From NCBI GenBank assembly GCA_029260415.1, contig JAJDDH010000324.1, positions 1-9,077 on the forward strand: a DNA stretch of 9,077 nucleotides, given 5' to 3'. The notes beneath the pieces were generated by a model, which searched no databases, was not told the origin of the DNA, and worked only from the letters and a program-made list of their open reading frames with translations. The stretch is from Phycisphaerales bacterium. GTDB lineage: Bacteria > Planctomycetota > Phycisphaerae > Phycisphaerales > UBA1924. Shown here one piece after another: positions 1 to 6,822 of this stretch; position 1 is the stretch's first letter; each line of letters opens with the position of its first letter. The position numbers and the translations under genes are program-made.

Positions 1-183
1 CATCAGCTCCGCGTTGGCCAGCAGCGCCTTGGACGGGATGCAGCCCCAGTTGAGGCAGACGCCCCCGAGCTTGGCCCGCTCGACGCAGGCGACCTTGTAG
101 CCCAGCTGGGCGGCGCGGATGGCTCCGACGTACCCGGCGGGCCCGCCGCCGATGACGATCATGTCGTACTGCTTGCTTGCCAC
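1..183 (-). CDS. lpd: Dihydrolipoyl dehydrogenase (E3), N-terminal fragment
   Basis: This is the flavoprotein disulfide reductase that reoxidises lipoamide in 2-oxoacid dehydrogenase complexes (and the glycine cleavage system), passing electrons through FAD to NAD+ in the cytoplasm. Reading the minus strand from a GTG at 183-181 gives 61 residues before the window edge. Visible are an N-terminal beta strand running into GGGPAG (residues 12-17), the FAD Rossmann loop, and then GGVCLNWGCIPSK (40-52), the E3 redox-active disulfide motif with Cys43 and Cys48 followed by the usual P-S-K. Family members are about 470 residues, so roughly 400 lie beyond position 1. The GTG is chosen because it puts the start a few residues before the Rossmann strand; an ATG at codon 8 is too close to the strand. 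No strong Shine-Dalgarno is seen. Other members of the family (glutathione or mercuric reductase) are less likely given the CLNWGCIPSK form. Confidence 0.93.
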   Translation of the reverse strand, partial: MASKQYDMIVIGGGPAGYVGAIRAAQLGYKVACVERAKLGGVCLNWGCIPSKALLANAELM

Positions 184-215
184 GGAATAACCCCGATCGG
201 TGGGTGGGTGCTCTC

Positions 216-260
216 AGGAAGTTGGGGCTCACTATAGAAGGGCTCCCCCGCCCACTTCCT
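216..260 (-). promoter_or_regulatory. Possible lpd promoter region with flanking dyad
   Basis: Within the divergent intergenic region, the minus strand reads TATAGT at 236-231, five of six matches to the sigma70 -10 consensus and suitably placed for an lpd leader of about 40 bases. It is flanked by a perfect 7-bp inverted repeat, AGGAAGT at 216-222 and ACTTCCT at 254-260, which could be a protein-binding dyad. I find no convincing -35 at 16-18 bases spacing, so promoter assignment is weak. On the plus strand TTGACC (260-265) resembles a -35 for the downstream amylase gene but has no good -10 partner. Confidence 0.25.
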
Positions 261-330
261 TGACCCGCTTGCCTTGCAATTGCGGGTTCGGGCGGGCACG
301 ATCTACCCGGACCGTTTTTCCCCGCGCCGT

Positions 331-334
331 GGAG
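331..334 (+). promoter_or_regulatory. Ribosome binding site deciding the amylase start
   Basis: GGAG lies six bases upstream of the ATG at 341. The frame stays open upstream to a GTG at 200, but the upstream 47 residues do not resemble a protein start, whereas the ATG at 341 begins a signal peptide directly. Confidence 0.6.
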
Positions 335-340
335 CATTGC

Positions 341-2680
341 ATGCGATCTCACGCGATCATCACCCCCCTGGCCCTGTCGATCACCCTGACCCAGGGGGTC
401 TGTCTTGCCGCCGATACCGACAACACCATCGAGTGGGACGGCGTCAGCCACCTCGTCTGGCAGGACCTCCGCCCCCTCGTCCCCATGGCGTCCGACTCAT
501 TCAGCGTCCGCTTCCAGGCCTACCGCGGCGACCTGACGGGCGCGAGCGTGATCCAGAACGTGGGCGGCAGCGAGACCACGCACGCCGCGAGCGTCGTCGG
601 GCAGATCGGGCCCTACGACATCTGGCAGGCCGACCTGCCCGGGACCGCGGACGACACGCTGAGCTACCGCGCGGTGCTCACCGACGGCAGCGACACCGAC
701 TACCTCTCCCCCGCGGGCATGAGCGACGCCGACCCGGGCGTTGGCTTCGCGCTCGACTTTGTCACCCTCGACCACGCCCCCGTGGGCTCCACGCCCGTCG
801 CGGGCGGGACGGTCTTCAAGGTCTGGTCCCCCTCGCGCACGACCTGCCACGTCCGCGGCGAGTTCAACGGGTGGTCCACCGCCAACCCCCTGACCAAGGT
901 CGGGGAGCACTTCATCGGGTTCGTCCCCGGCGCGACCGCCGGGCAGATGTACAAGTTCTTCTTCAACAACTCCGTCTGGAACACCGACCCCCGCGCCAGC
1001 CGCCTCGTGCAGACCGACAACCAGAACGCGGTCATCACCGACCCGCTGGCGTACGACTGGCAGCACGACGACTTCATCGCGCCGCCGCTGGACGAACTCG
1101 TCATCTACCAGCTGCACGTGGGCACGTTCGCGGGGCGCAACGACCCGTTCGGGCCCGCGGCCAACCCCTCGGGCTACCAGGACGTGGGCGAGCGGGCCGC
1201 GCACCTGGCGGAGTTGGGCGTGAACGCGGTCATGATCAACCCGATCAACGAGTTCCCGGGCGACTTCTCGGGCGGGTACAACCCCACCAGCCTGTTCGCC
1301 TGGGACTGGAAGCTGGGCACGCCCGACGAGCTCAAGTACATGGTCGACGAGCTCCACGGCGCCGGAATCGCGGTGCTGCTTGATGTCGTCTGGAACCACA
1401 TCTCCCCCAGCGACAACTTCCTCTGGAACTACGACGGCACGCAGCTGTTCTTCGACTCCCCCGCCCAGGACACCCCATGGGGCGCCCAGCCCGACTACGA
1501 CACCGACGGCGTCTTCCAGTACCTGCTCGACTCGACCCACCATGTCATGGGTGAGTTCCGCTTCGATGGCTACAGGCACGACGCGGTCATGGCCATGACC
1601 GACTCGGGCTGGACCAGCCAGTGGCCCTCGGGCCAGGCGCTGATGAACGCGATGAACGAGGCGATCGCCAACCGGTACGCCGATTCGCACACCATCGCGG
1701 AGATCTACATCGACAACCCCTGGGTCCACACGGGCCTGCAGTTCGACACGCAGTACCACAACAGCTTCAAGAACTCGATCCGCGACGCGGTCTTCGGCGC
1801 CTCGGGCGGGAGCCCGAACATCTCGGGCATGGCCGCGGCGATCGACGGGACCGGGGGCGTCTCCGGGACCCAGGTCCTGAACTACTTCGAGCTGCACGAC
1901 GACGCCTGGCCCCTCAACGGGCACGACCGCGCCGTCGCAACGATCGACACCACCCCGCCCCATGACGATGCGTTCGCGCGCGGACGCACCACGCTCGCCC
2001 ACGCCGTGACGCTGCTGGCCAAGGGCGTGCCGGGCATCCTGCAGGGCACCGAGTGGCTCGAGGACGACGGCTGGGAAGAGAGCAAGATCGACTGGTCGCA
2101 CAAGACCACCTACAGCGGGATCTTCGACTACTTCCGGGCCATCATCGCGCTGCGCACCACCGAGCCGGCGCTCTTCGCCGACGCGAACACCTGGGTCTAC
2201 CACACCAACGAGGCCGCGGACGTGGTCGCGTTCGAGCGCTGGGTCGACGGGGGCAAGAGCTTCGTCGCGGTCTTCAACCTGTCCAACATCGACCGCAACG
2301 CCTACCGCATCGGCATCCCCCGCACGGGGACCTGGGGTGTGGCGATCAACAACCAGTGGGCCGAGTTCGGAGGCCCGGGCAGCGCGACCTCGGGCACGTT
2401 CGCACCCGACGCCATCGCCAGCGGTCCGCACGCCCAGTCCGTCGCGCTGGACATCCCCGCGCGCGGGTTTCTGCTGCTCGAGCACGAGCCCGCGGGCGCC
2501 GGCTGCAACATCGCGGACCTGGCAGAGCCCCTGGGCACGCTCGACTTCTCCGACGTGCTCGCCTTCCTCACCGCGTTCGGGCTCGCCGATCCCGCGGCGG
2601 ACCTGGCCGCGCCGATGGGCGTGTTCGACTTCTCCGACGTGCTCGCCTTCCTCACCGCCTTCGGGGCGGGCTGCCCGTAA
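341..2680 (+). CDS. Secreted GH13 alpha-amylase / branching-enzyme-like glycosidase with C-terminal GC-type dockerin
   Basis: A 779-residue exported enzyme predicted to cleave or transfer alpha-glucan chains. Residues 1-24 form a signal peptide (hydrophobic stretch ending CLAAD). Residues about 25-145 are a beta-rich region reminiscent of N-terminal starch-binding modules (CBM34-like, inference). About 155-240 look like CBM48 (FKVWSPS, then GEFNGW at 173-178). The GH13 barrel follows from about 253 (VIYQLHVGTF). Region I is DVVWNH (348-353). Region II is GYRHDAV with Asp414 as predicted nucleophile and Arg412 two before it. Region III has Glu454 (TIAEIY) as acid/base. Region IV is FELHDDAW with His519-Asp520. 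The spacing and wording of these motifs resemble glycogen branching enzyme (whose region II reads GFRFDGV) more than classical amylase. An all-beta C domain spans about 615-715, then the 59-residue anchor (721-779). All catalytic residues are present. Hydrolase versus branching specificity cannot be decided from sequence alone; an exported branching enzyme would be unusual, so extracellular starch or glycogen hydrolysis is the likelier role. Confidence 0.88.
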   Translation: MRSHAIITPLALSITLTQGVCLAADTDNTIEWDGVSHLVWQDLRPLVPMASDSFSVRFQAYRGDLTGASVIQNVGGSETTHAASVVGQIGPYDIWQADLPGTADDTLSYRAVLTDGSDTDYLSPAGMSDADPGVGFALDFVTLDHAPVGSTPVAGGTVFKVWSPSRTTCHVRGEFNGWSTANPLTKVGEHFIGFVPGATAGQMYKFFFNNSVWNTDPRASRLVQTDNQNAVITDPLAYDWQHDDFIAPPLDELVIYQLHVGTFAGRNDPFGPAANPSGYQDVGERAAHLAELGVNAVMINPINEFPGDFSGGYNPTSLFAWDWKLGTPDELKYMVDELHGAGIAVLLDVVWNHISPSDNFLWNYDGTQLFFDSPAQDTPWGAQPDYDTDGVFQYLLDSTHHVMGEFRFDGYRHDAVMAMTDSGWTSQWPSGQALMNAMNEAIANRYADSHTIAEIYIDNPWVHTGLQFDTQYHNSFKNSIRDAVFGASGGSPNISGMAAAIDGTGGVSGTQVLNYFELHDDAWPLNGHDRAVATIDTTPPHDDAFARGRTTLAHAVTLLAKGVPGILQGTEWLEDDGWEESKIDWSHKTTYSGIFDYFRAIIALRTTEPALFADANTWVYHTNEAADVVAFERWVDGGKSFVAVFNLSNIDRNAYRIGIPRTGTWGVAINNQWAEFGGPGSATSGTFAPDAIASGPHAQSVALDIPARGFLLLEHEPAGAGCNIADLAEPLGTLDFSDVLAFLTAFGLADPAADLAAPMGVFDFSDVLAFLTAFGAGCP
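2501..2677 (+). repeat. GC-type dockerin anchor, copy 1 (amylase C-terminus)
   Basis: The last 59 residues run from GCN to the terminal GCP and contain two copies of an ADLAxPxGxxDFSDVLAFLTAF unit, 28 residues apart, bracketed by Cys722 and Cys778 (56 apart). At DNA level the two units share a perfect 34-bp direct repeat (2541-2574 and 2625-2658, 84-bp period). The module contains no Lys or Arg. It is related to dockerin-like tandem helices of planctomycetes; anchoring or cell-surface sorting is the presumed role. Confidence 0.85.
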
Positions 2681-2719
2681 GCCCGTTATTCACCCGGTGG
2701 TCTCACCCAATTCTCCCGG

Positions 2720-2737
2720 TCCCTCTCATTAGAGGGA
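2720..2737 (+). terminator. Candidate hairpin terminator after the amylase gene
   Basis: A perfect 7-bp stem (TCCCTCT / AGAGGGA) encloses the four-base loop CATT, 40 bases beyond the amylase stop. Only a short T run (CGTTT) follows, so it is not a textbook intrinsic terminator and may instead be a leader element of the next gene. Confidence 0.35.
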
Positions 2738-2762
2738 ATCCGTTTCGCACGCATCACGCGTA

Positions 2763-2790
2763 CACCATGGTGCAAAGATTCCTTTGTACC
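2763..2790 (+). promoter_or_regulatory. Leader hairpin and overlapping palindrome before the lamin-tail-like gene
   Basis: Bases 2769-2777 (GGTGCAAAG) pair with 2782-2790 (CTTTGTACC) around the loop ATTC, giving a 9-bp stem with one G-U pair. The palindrome CACCATGGTG (2763-2772) overlaps its left arm, so the two structures exclude each other. The hairpin ends 36 bases before the ATG at 2827. It could be an operator, an mRNA-stabilising hairpin or chance; an ATG inside it (2767) is in frame with the gene but has no ribosome binding site. Confidence 0.3.
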
Positions 2791-2826
2791 GAGCCCATGC
2801 GTGAACCCCTGCGAGGAGACCCAGAG

Positions 2827-3627
2827 ATGAAGACCCCCACCATCGCGGCCGCCGCCGCCCTTTCGCTCGCCTCGATCGCCCTCGGCGCCGAGCGCGACAT
2901 CCAGATCCGATCCGTCGATTTCGAGACCGGCGTCTTCGAGCTGCACAACTGCGGCTCCGAGGCGATCGACCTCTCGCAGTGGCGCTTCTGCACCCACGAC
3001 GAGGACCAGGTCCGTCGCTACACCGCCGAGACCGGGCTGGTGGGCGTCTCCGTCGCGCCGGGCGGGTCGGTCTTCATCCACACCAACAACGACGCCGCGG
3101 GCGCTGGCGAGATCAATGTCTCCGCGCTGGGCGGGACGTTCGCCGCGCCGATGGATCAGGGCGGCGCGTTCGCCATCGGCCTGTTCTTCCCCGACGGCGA
3201 CGGCGTCGTCGGCTTCCCCGACTTCGGAAACCCGGCGCAGTACGGCGACCACATCCAGTGGTCCGAGGGCGGCGCGGACAACCTGACCGCCGACGAGCGC
3301 TCCGACGAGGCCCAGACCGCGGGCCTCTGGGCCGATCAGTCGCAGTGGATCGACGTCTCGACCAACTCGCTGCGTATCGACCTGACCGACACCACCTGCG
3401 GGCTCCTGCACTCGCCCGCGAGCTACGACGTCACCGACGCGGGCGGGCCGTGCAACGTCGCGGACCTGGCCGAGCCGTTCGGCACGCTCAACTTCTCCGA
3501 TGTCGTCGCCTACCTGACCGCCTTCGGCACAATGGACCCCGCGGCGGACCTCTCCCCGCCCTTCGGCGCCTTCGACTTCACCGACGTTGTCGCCTTCCTG
3601 ACCGCGTTCGCCGCGGGCTGCCCGTAA
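2827..3627 (+). CDS. Exported lamin-tail-domain-like protein with C-terminal GC-type dockerin
   Basis: A 266-residue protein of unknown precise role. The ATG at 2827 is chosen because GAGGAG (2813-2818) lies eight bases upstream and a classic signal peptide begins there (MKTPT then an Ala/Leu-rich core, cleavage near ALGA at 18-21). Residues about 22-190 look like one beta-sandwich: the opening strand pattern IQIRSVDFETGVFELHNCG, then IDLSQWRFC, then VSVAPGGSVFIHTNND, resembles the lamin tail (LTD) Ig-like fold found in many bacterial secreted proteins, where it probably serves adhesion or domain packing rather than catalysis. Cys42, Cys55 and Cys191 could form disulfides outside the cytoplasm. 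The last 59 residues (208-266) are the same anchor as in the preceding gene. No catalytic motif is visible. The gap of 146 bases to the amylase gene argues for its own promoter. The LTD assignment is by eye and moderate; export and anchor are firm. Confidence 0.75.
   Translation: MKTPTIAAAAALSLASIALGAERDIQIRSVDFETGVFELHNCGSEAIDLSQWRFCTHDEDQVRRYTAETGLVGVSVAPGGSVFIHTNNDAAGAGEINVSALGGTFAAPMDQGGAFAIGLFFPDGDGVVGFPDFGNPAQYGDHIQWSEGGADNLTADERSDEAQTAGLWADQSQWIDVSTNSLRIDLTDTTCGLLHSPASYDVTDAGGPCNVADLAEPFGTLNFSDVVAYLTAFGTMDPAADLSPPFGAFDFTDVVAFLTAFAAGCP
3448..3624 (+). repeat. GC-type dockerin anchor, copy 2 (lamin-tail-like protein)
   Basis: Same 59-residue length and Cys spacing (Cys209 to Cys265, 56 apart) as copy 1. 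The first unit reads NFSDVVAYLTAF and the second DFTDVVAFLTAF, so the protein repeat is kept while the DNA of the two units has diverged. Confidence 0.85.
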
Positions 3628-3634
3628 CACGGGC
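3620..3634 (+). terminator. Hairpin spanning the stop codon of the lamin-tail-like gene
   Basis: GCCCGT (3620-3625) pairs perfectly with ACGGGC (3629-3634) around the three-base loop AAC, so the TAA stop lies in the turn. No T tract follows. It may help terminate transcription or protect the 3' end, or simply reflect the GCCCGT end common to several anchors here. Confidence 0.25.
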
Positions 3635-3657
3635 GCCCAGTGTCTCCCGCTCCCTAG

Positions 3658-3727
3658 ATCAACCGGCCCACACCATCCAAGTCCGAAGGCGCGGGCCCCC
3701 CCACGCCCGCGCCTCGGGCCGGTTGAT
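3658..3727. repeat. Nested perfect inverted repeat in the 3628-3846 intergenic region
   Basis: The outer arms ATCAACCGGCCC (3658-3669) and GGGCCGGTTGAT (3716-3727) are perfect over 12 bp. Inside, AGGCGCGGGC (3687-3696) and GCCCGCGCCT (3705-3714) are perfect over 10 bp with an eight-base C-rich loop. Only base 3715 separates the right arms, while 17 bases bulge on the left. The result is one long, very stable folded element of 70 bases. No T run follows, so it is not a standard intrinsic terminator. It could be a structured 3' UTR, a small RNA, a protein-binding site or a small repetitive palindrome. CTAG lies just outside both ends (3654-3657 and 3732-3735). Confidence 0.6.
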
Positions 3728-3803
3728 ACTTCTAGGGGCGCCGCAGAGCCCCCTGGAAGGTCCGAGATTGGTTCTGATCACCAAGTTTGGGCGACCGGGC
3801 GAC

Positions 3804-3828
3804 GATCGGGCTGTTTCCACCCCCGATC
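3804..3828 (+). promoter_or_regulatory. Small leader hairpin before the 915-residue gene
   Basis: GATCGGG (3804-3810) pairs with CCCGATC (3822-3828) around an 11-base loop, ending 18 bases before the ATG at 3847. The start itself has no Shine-Dalgarno (it is preceded by GCTCTCCCT). No promoter is recognisable in 3728-3846. Confidence 0.2.
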
Positions 3829-3846
3829 CGCCATTACGCTCTCCCT

Positions 3847-6594
3847 ATGTTCACGACCGAACGCGTTTTCCGTGTGGTCCAGGGCTTCGCGCTCTGCGGG
3901 GTGGTCGCGGTGGCTTCGCTCTGTTCGTCGGCCCGGGCCGGGCTGCTCCACTTCAAGCGCGGCGCCTCGCACATCGAGAACTCGATCCGCATCGACGGGG
4001 ACGCCGCCTCGTACTGGGCAGCCCCGTACACGACATCGACCATCCATATCCCCATGACCGTGATCGAGAGCTCAGATTGGGGCCCCGAGTTCCGAGGGGT
4101 CTGCTCGATCGTCCGTGATGAGGGCGGCGTTGCGACGCCCAGCCTCGAGGTCGCGCTGAGCAACCACGAGCTGCGCGTTCGCTCTGTCGACGCCCAGGGC
4201 GTGGTCGCCACGATCCAGCTCGACTACCTGCAGGCGCTCTCTCTCCCGGACGCGAGCGCCCTGGACAACCAGCGGGTGCTGATCTCGGTCGTCATCGGGG
4301 GCCCGACCGCCCTGCGCGCCATGATGATCGTTCCCGAGTCCGTGTCGCCCGTGCGCATGGTCGCCGGGGACGCCCCGCCCGGGCACACCGTTCCGCCCGG
4401 TGATCGCGTCATCATCGGCGGCTCCGGCGACGCCGGGCAGCCCGGCGCCCTGGCCTCGCTCGACGGCATCGCGGGGGGCATGCTCGTCGCCCGCCACTTC
4501 GCGATCCCGGACGAGAACGTGCTCGAACTGTTCGACGCCAACGACCTTGGCGCGTTCGTCGAGGGCGCCAACGGGCTCCTCCGCGGGCGCCTGGCCTGGG
4601 GTTCCTGCCTGGCCATGATCGTCCGCAACGCCCCGGGCACGGTTCTCGCGCCCGGTTCCGAGGACACCCTGTCCGTGTTCGACGTTAGCGCGCCCGCCTA
4701 CGACCGCCTCATCGCCTTTCCCGGCGCCGCGTGGGTGAGCCTCGGGTCACAGACCAACGGCGTCCACGTCCGCCCCACGGACTATGGCTGGGGTGTCAGC
4801 CCGGCGCTCGTGCTCGACCCGCCCAACGAAGTCCCACTCCCGGTCGAGGCGCCGTTGCTCCGCCGCTTTGCGCAGGGCGCGATCGATCGCCCATTCCGGT
4901 GCATCGTCTCGGCCAACAGCCGGGGTGATTCGCTCGGGGGCGACGCCGGGTGGACCGTGGTCGGCGACGAGTTCTTCCCGGGCTCCGAGGATCTCACCGA
5001 GCCCGACGACTACGCCCAGACCCTCCGCCCGGAGCTCCGCTGGGAGTACGCCGCGGGCCTTTTCTCCGCGGCTCCGCAGCGCATCGCGGGCTACGGCGCC
5101 TCACTGCACGTGGGCATCTCCAACCACTCCCCGTTCCTCGGATACGCCTACCCCAACCAGTCCACCGGCAACCGGCACGCGCACCGTATCCGCACCGACA
5201 CGGGCAACACGGGCGGGCGACAGCTCGCCCGCGACGTGACGCGCCTGACGCTCCGCGACGCGGTCATGCTCGAGCCCGACCCCTCCGCCGGCGCTGCCGT
5301 GCCGTTCTTCGACGTGATCATGTCCAACATGGGCGCGATCCGCCCGCTTGACGCCAAGACCATCAGCCTCTACCTGCTCAAGGGCCCGGGCCAGGGCCAG
5401 GTCGAGCTCACGCGCGCCAACCGAACCGGGCGCTTCGCGGGCCAGGTGGACCTCGACCCCGCGGGCCCGATCACCAGCGCCGACCTGGACACGACGCTGC
5501 TCGAGACGGTCTGCCTCGCGTATTCAGAGGACCCGCCCACCCTCGTCGCTCCGGGCGACCTGCTCGCGCTCGCGGGCGCCCCGCTCGAGGGGCTTGGCCT
5601 GCAGACCCGGACGCCGGGCAGCGGCGCTGCCGGGTTCGGCGTCGTGGTCGCCTCGGCCTACAACGCCGGCGCGGACGAGACCACCCTCACGCTCGAACGC
5701 CAGATCGGACACGACGGCGTCACCCCCACCCCCGGCGACACCATCAAGCTCGGACCCTGGGACATCGTCGAGCTCTGCGCCCATTTCCCCACCGAGCTGT
5801 TCGGCGCCGGCAAGGGCCAGATCGGCAACAACTGGCCCCTGGCCCGCCTCGAGAACCTCTCGCCCGATGGCTTCGTCTTCCTGCTCTACCAGGTCGTCGA
5901 GGGCGACCGCCCGGGCATGATCCCGATGTCCATCGGGCGCGCTGGGACCGACTACAAGGTCTGGCCCGAATTCTCGTTCATGACCCCGAGCACGCTCTCG
6001 GGCATGCCCTCGCTCGAAACGCTCATCCAGCGCCTCGCGCCCGAGGCGTGGATCATGCGCCCCGCGCAGAACGCCGCGACGATCAACGGGCTCACGGCCC
6101 CGCAGGCCGAGTGGGTGGTGGACCTGGTGCGCCGCGCCGCCCCCGATTCCGAGCTGGTCTACATCACCGACGCCGAGCACGCGTTCTTCGACCATCTCGA
6201 CCCGATCTCCGACACGATCTACCACAACACGCTCCGCGAGATCTGCGACCGGCGCGGGGTCGGGTACGCCTCGATCCAGTCCGCCTCGGGCACCTACAGC
6301 ACGCAGCTGCTCTACGGGCGCCGACGCGACTCGCAGCACTTCACCTCGTCGGGCGTGCACGACGACGGCGTGCTCGTGCTCGCGGCGCTGCTCGACGCCA
6401 CGCTCCCGTTGCCCGGGTGCTCCCCGGCGGACCTCGCCTCGCCGTACGACACGCTGGACTTCTCCGACGTCATCGCCTTCCTCAGCGCCTTCGCGGGCCA
6501 GAGCCCGGTCGCCGACCTGGCGCCGCCCGAGGGCTCGCTCGATTTTTCGGATGTCCTGGCCTTCCTCACCGCCTTCGCGGCGGGCTGCGACTAG
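3847..6594 (+). CDS. Large exported LamG-like / SGNH-hydrolase-like protein with C-terminal GC-type dockerin
   Basis: A 915-residue protein that I do not recognise as a named family. The ATG at 3847 is preferred over a TTG at 3787 because the signal peptide starts there (hydrophobic FALCGVVAVASL, cleavage near ARAG at 29-32), although no ribosome binding site precedes it. Residues about 33-235 look like a concanavalin-A/LamG-type beta sandwich (a typical closing stretch is GGMLVARHFAIPDENVLELFDAND). Residues about 250-465 contain SANSRGDSLGG (355-365), which could be a GDS-type nucleophile block. About 465-665 is a beta-rich region that I cannot place. Residues about 665-855 resemble the SGNH/GDSL esterase core: LAPEAWIMRPAQNAATING (730-748) sits where family members carry the GxND block, and RDSQHFTSSGVHDDG (827-841) fits the terminal DxxH block with Asp828 and His831. 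An esterase or deacetylase acting on extracellular carbohydrate is a tentative inference. The anchor is 857-915, ending GCD rather than GCP, with stop codon TAG. Confidence 0.7.
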   Translation: MFTTERVFRVVQGFALCGVVAVASLCSSARAGLLHFKRGASHIENSIRIDGDAASYWAAPYTTSTIHIPMTVIESSDWGPEFRGVCSIVRDEGGVATPSLEVALSNHELRVRSVDAQGVVATIQLDYLQALSLPDASALDNQRVLISVVIGGPTALRAMMIVPESVSPVRMVAGDAPPGHTVPPGDRVIIGGSGDAGQPGALASLDGIAGGMLVARHFAIPDENVLELFDANDLGAFVEGANGLLRGRLAWGSCLAMIVRNAPGTVLAPGSEDTLSVFDVSAPAYDRLIAFPGAAWVSLGSQTNGVHVRPTDYGWGVSPALVLDPPNEVPLPVEAPLLRRFAQGAIDRPFRCIVSANSRGDSLGGDAGWTVVGDEFFPGSEDLTEPDDYAQTLRPELRWEYAAGLFSAAPQRIAGYGASLHVGISNHSPFLGYAYPNQSTGNRHAHRIRTDTGNTGGRQLARDVTRLTLRDAVMLEPDPSAGAAVPFFDVIMSNMGAIRPLDAKTISLYLLKGPGQGQVELTRANRTGRFAGQVDLDPAGPITSADLDTTLLETVCLAYSEDPPTLVAPGDLLALAGAPLEGLGLQTRTPGSGAAGFGVVVASAYNAGADETTLTLERQIGHDGVTPTPGDTIKLGPWDIVELCAHFPTELFGAGKGQIGNNWPLARLENLSPDGFVFLLYQVVEGDRPGMIPMSIGRAGTDYKVWPEFSFMTPSTLSGMPSLETLIQRLAPEAWIMRPAQNAATINGLTAPQAEWVVDLVRRAAPDSELVYITDAEHAFFDHLDPISDTIYHNTLREICDRRGVGYASIQSASGTYSTQLLYGRRRDSQHFTSSGVHDDGVLVLAALLDATLPLPGCSPADLASPYDTLDFSDVIAFLSAFAGQSPVADLAPPEGSLDFSDVLAFLTAFAAGCD
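6415..6591 (+). repeat. GC-type dockerin anchor, copy 3 (LamG/SGNH-like protein)
   Basis: 59 residues, Cys858 to Cys914 (56 apart). This is the most divergent copy: the first unit is ADLASPYDTLDFSDVIAFLSAF, and the linker GQSPV lacks the Asp-Pro seen in the other three. The second unit uses AT-ending codons in GAT TTT TCG GAT, unlike its surroundings. Confidence 0.83.
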
Positions 6595-6760
6595 CCAACC
6601 CCGCGCTTGCCTGCCTGTATATGCATGCCGGTATCACACCTCCCCCTGCCGTCTCGCTCGGATCGGGCGCTGCGGATCGCGGGTTACGCGGCGCTGTGGG
6701 GCTATCGGACGCCACCGGTCTGGCTTTTCGGTCGGCGATCATGCGTGGGCGATGTATGCT

Positions 6761-6791
6761 TTGCCTGCCGGGCGGGGTCCCGAGCCGGCAA
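6761..6791 (+). promoter_or_regulatory. Imperfect leader hairpin in the 6595-6822 intergenic region
   Basis: TTGCC (6761-6765) pairs with GGCAA (6787-6791), and inside them CGGG (6769-6772) pairs with CCCG (6779-6782), leaving internal loops of three and four bases. It ends about 20 bases before the purine-rich ribosome binding site. The rest of the 228-base gap shows only a weak -10-like TATGCT (6755-6760) without a -35, and no gene. Confidence 0.2.
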
Positions 6792-6822
6792 CCGCCATCA
6801 TTCGACCCGAGAGAGAGAAGAG

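Noticed and set aside
200..340. N-terminal extension of the amylase gene to a GTG at 200
   Set aside because: The extension has no signal-peptide character or homology that I recognise, while the ATG at 341 has GGAG at good spacing and opens a signal peptide.
497..2485. Long open frame on the minus strand opposite the amylase gene (about 660 codons)
   Set aside because: It mirrors the codon structure of the GH13 gene, whose motifs are unambiguous on the plus strand; long antisense frames are expected at this GC content, and its translation is a low-complexity Val/Arg/Gly/Asp mix.
3690..3715. C-rich tract within the nested repeat as a replication or recombination origin
   Set aside because: There are no DnaA-box-like clusters, AT-rich region or origin-associated genes nearby.
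3787..3846. TTG start at 3787 for the 915-residue gene
   Set aside because: It would bury the signal peptide behind 20 extra residues; the ATG at 3847 is more likely despite the missing Shine-Dalgarno.
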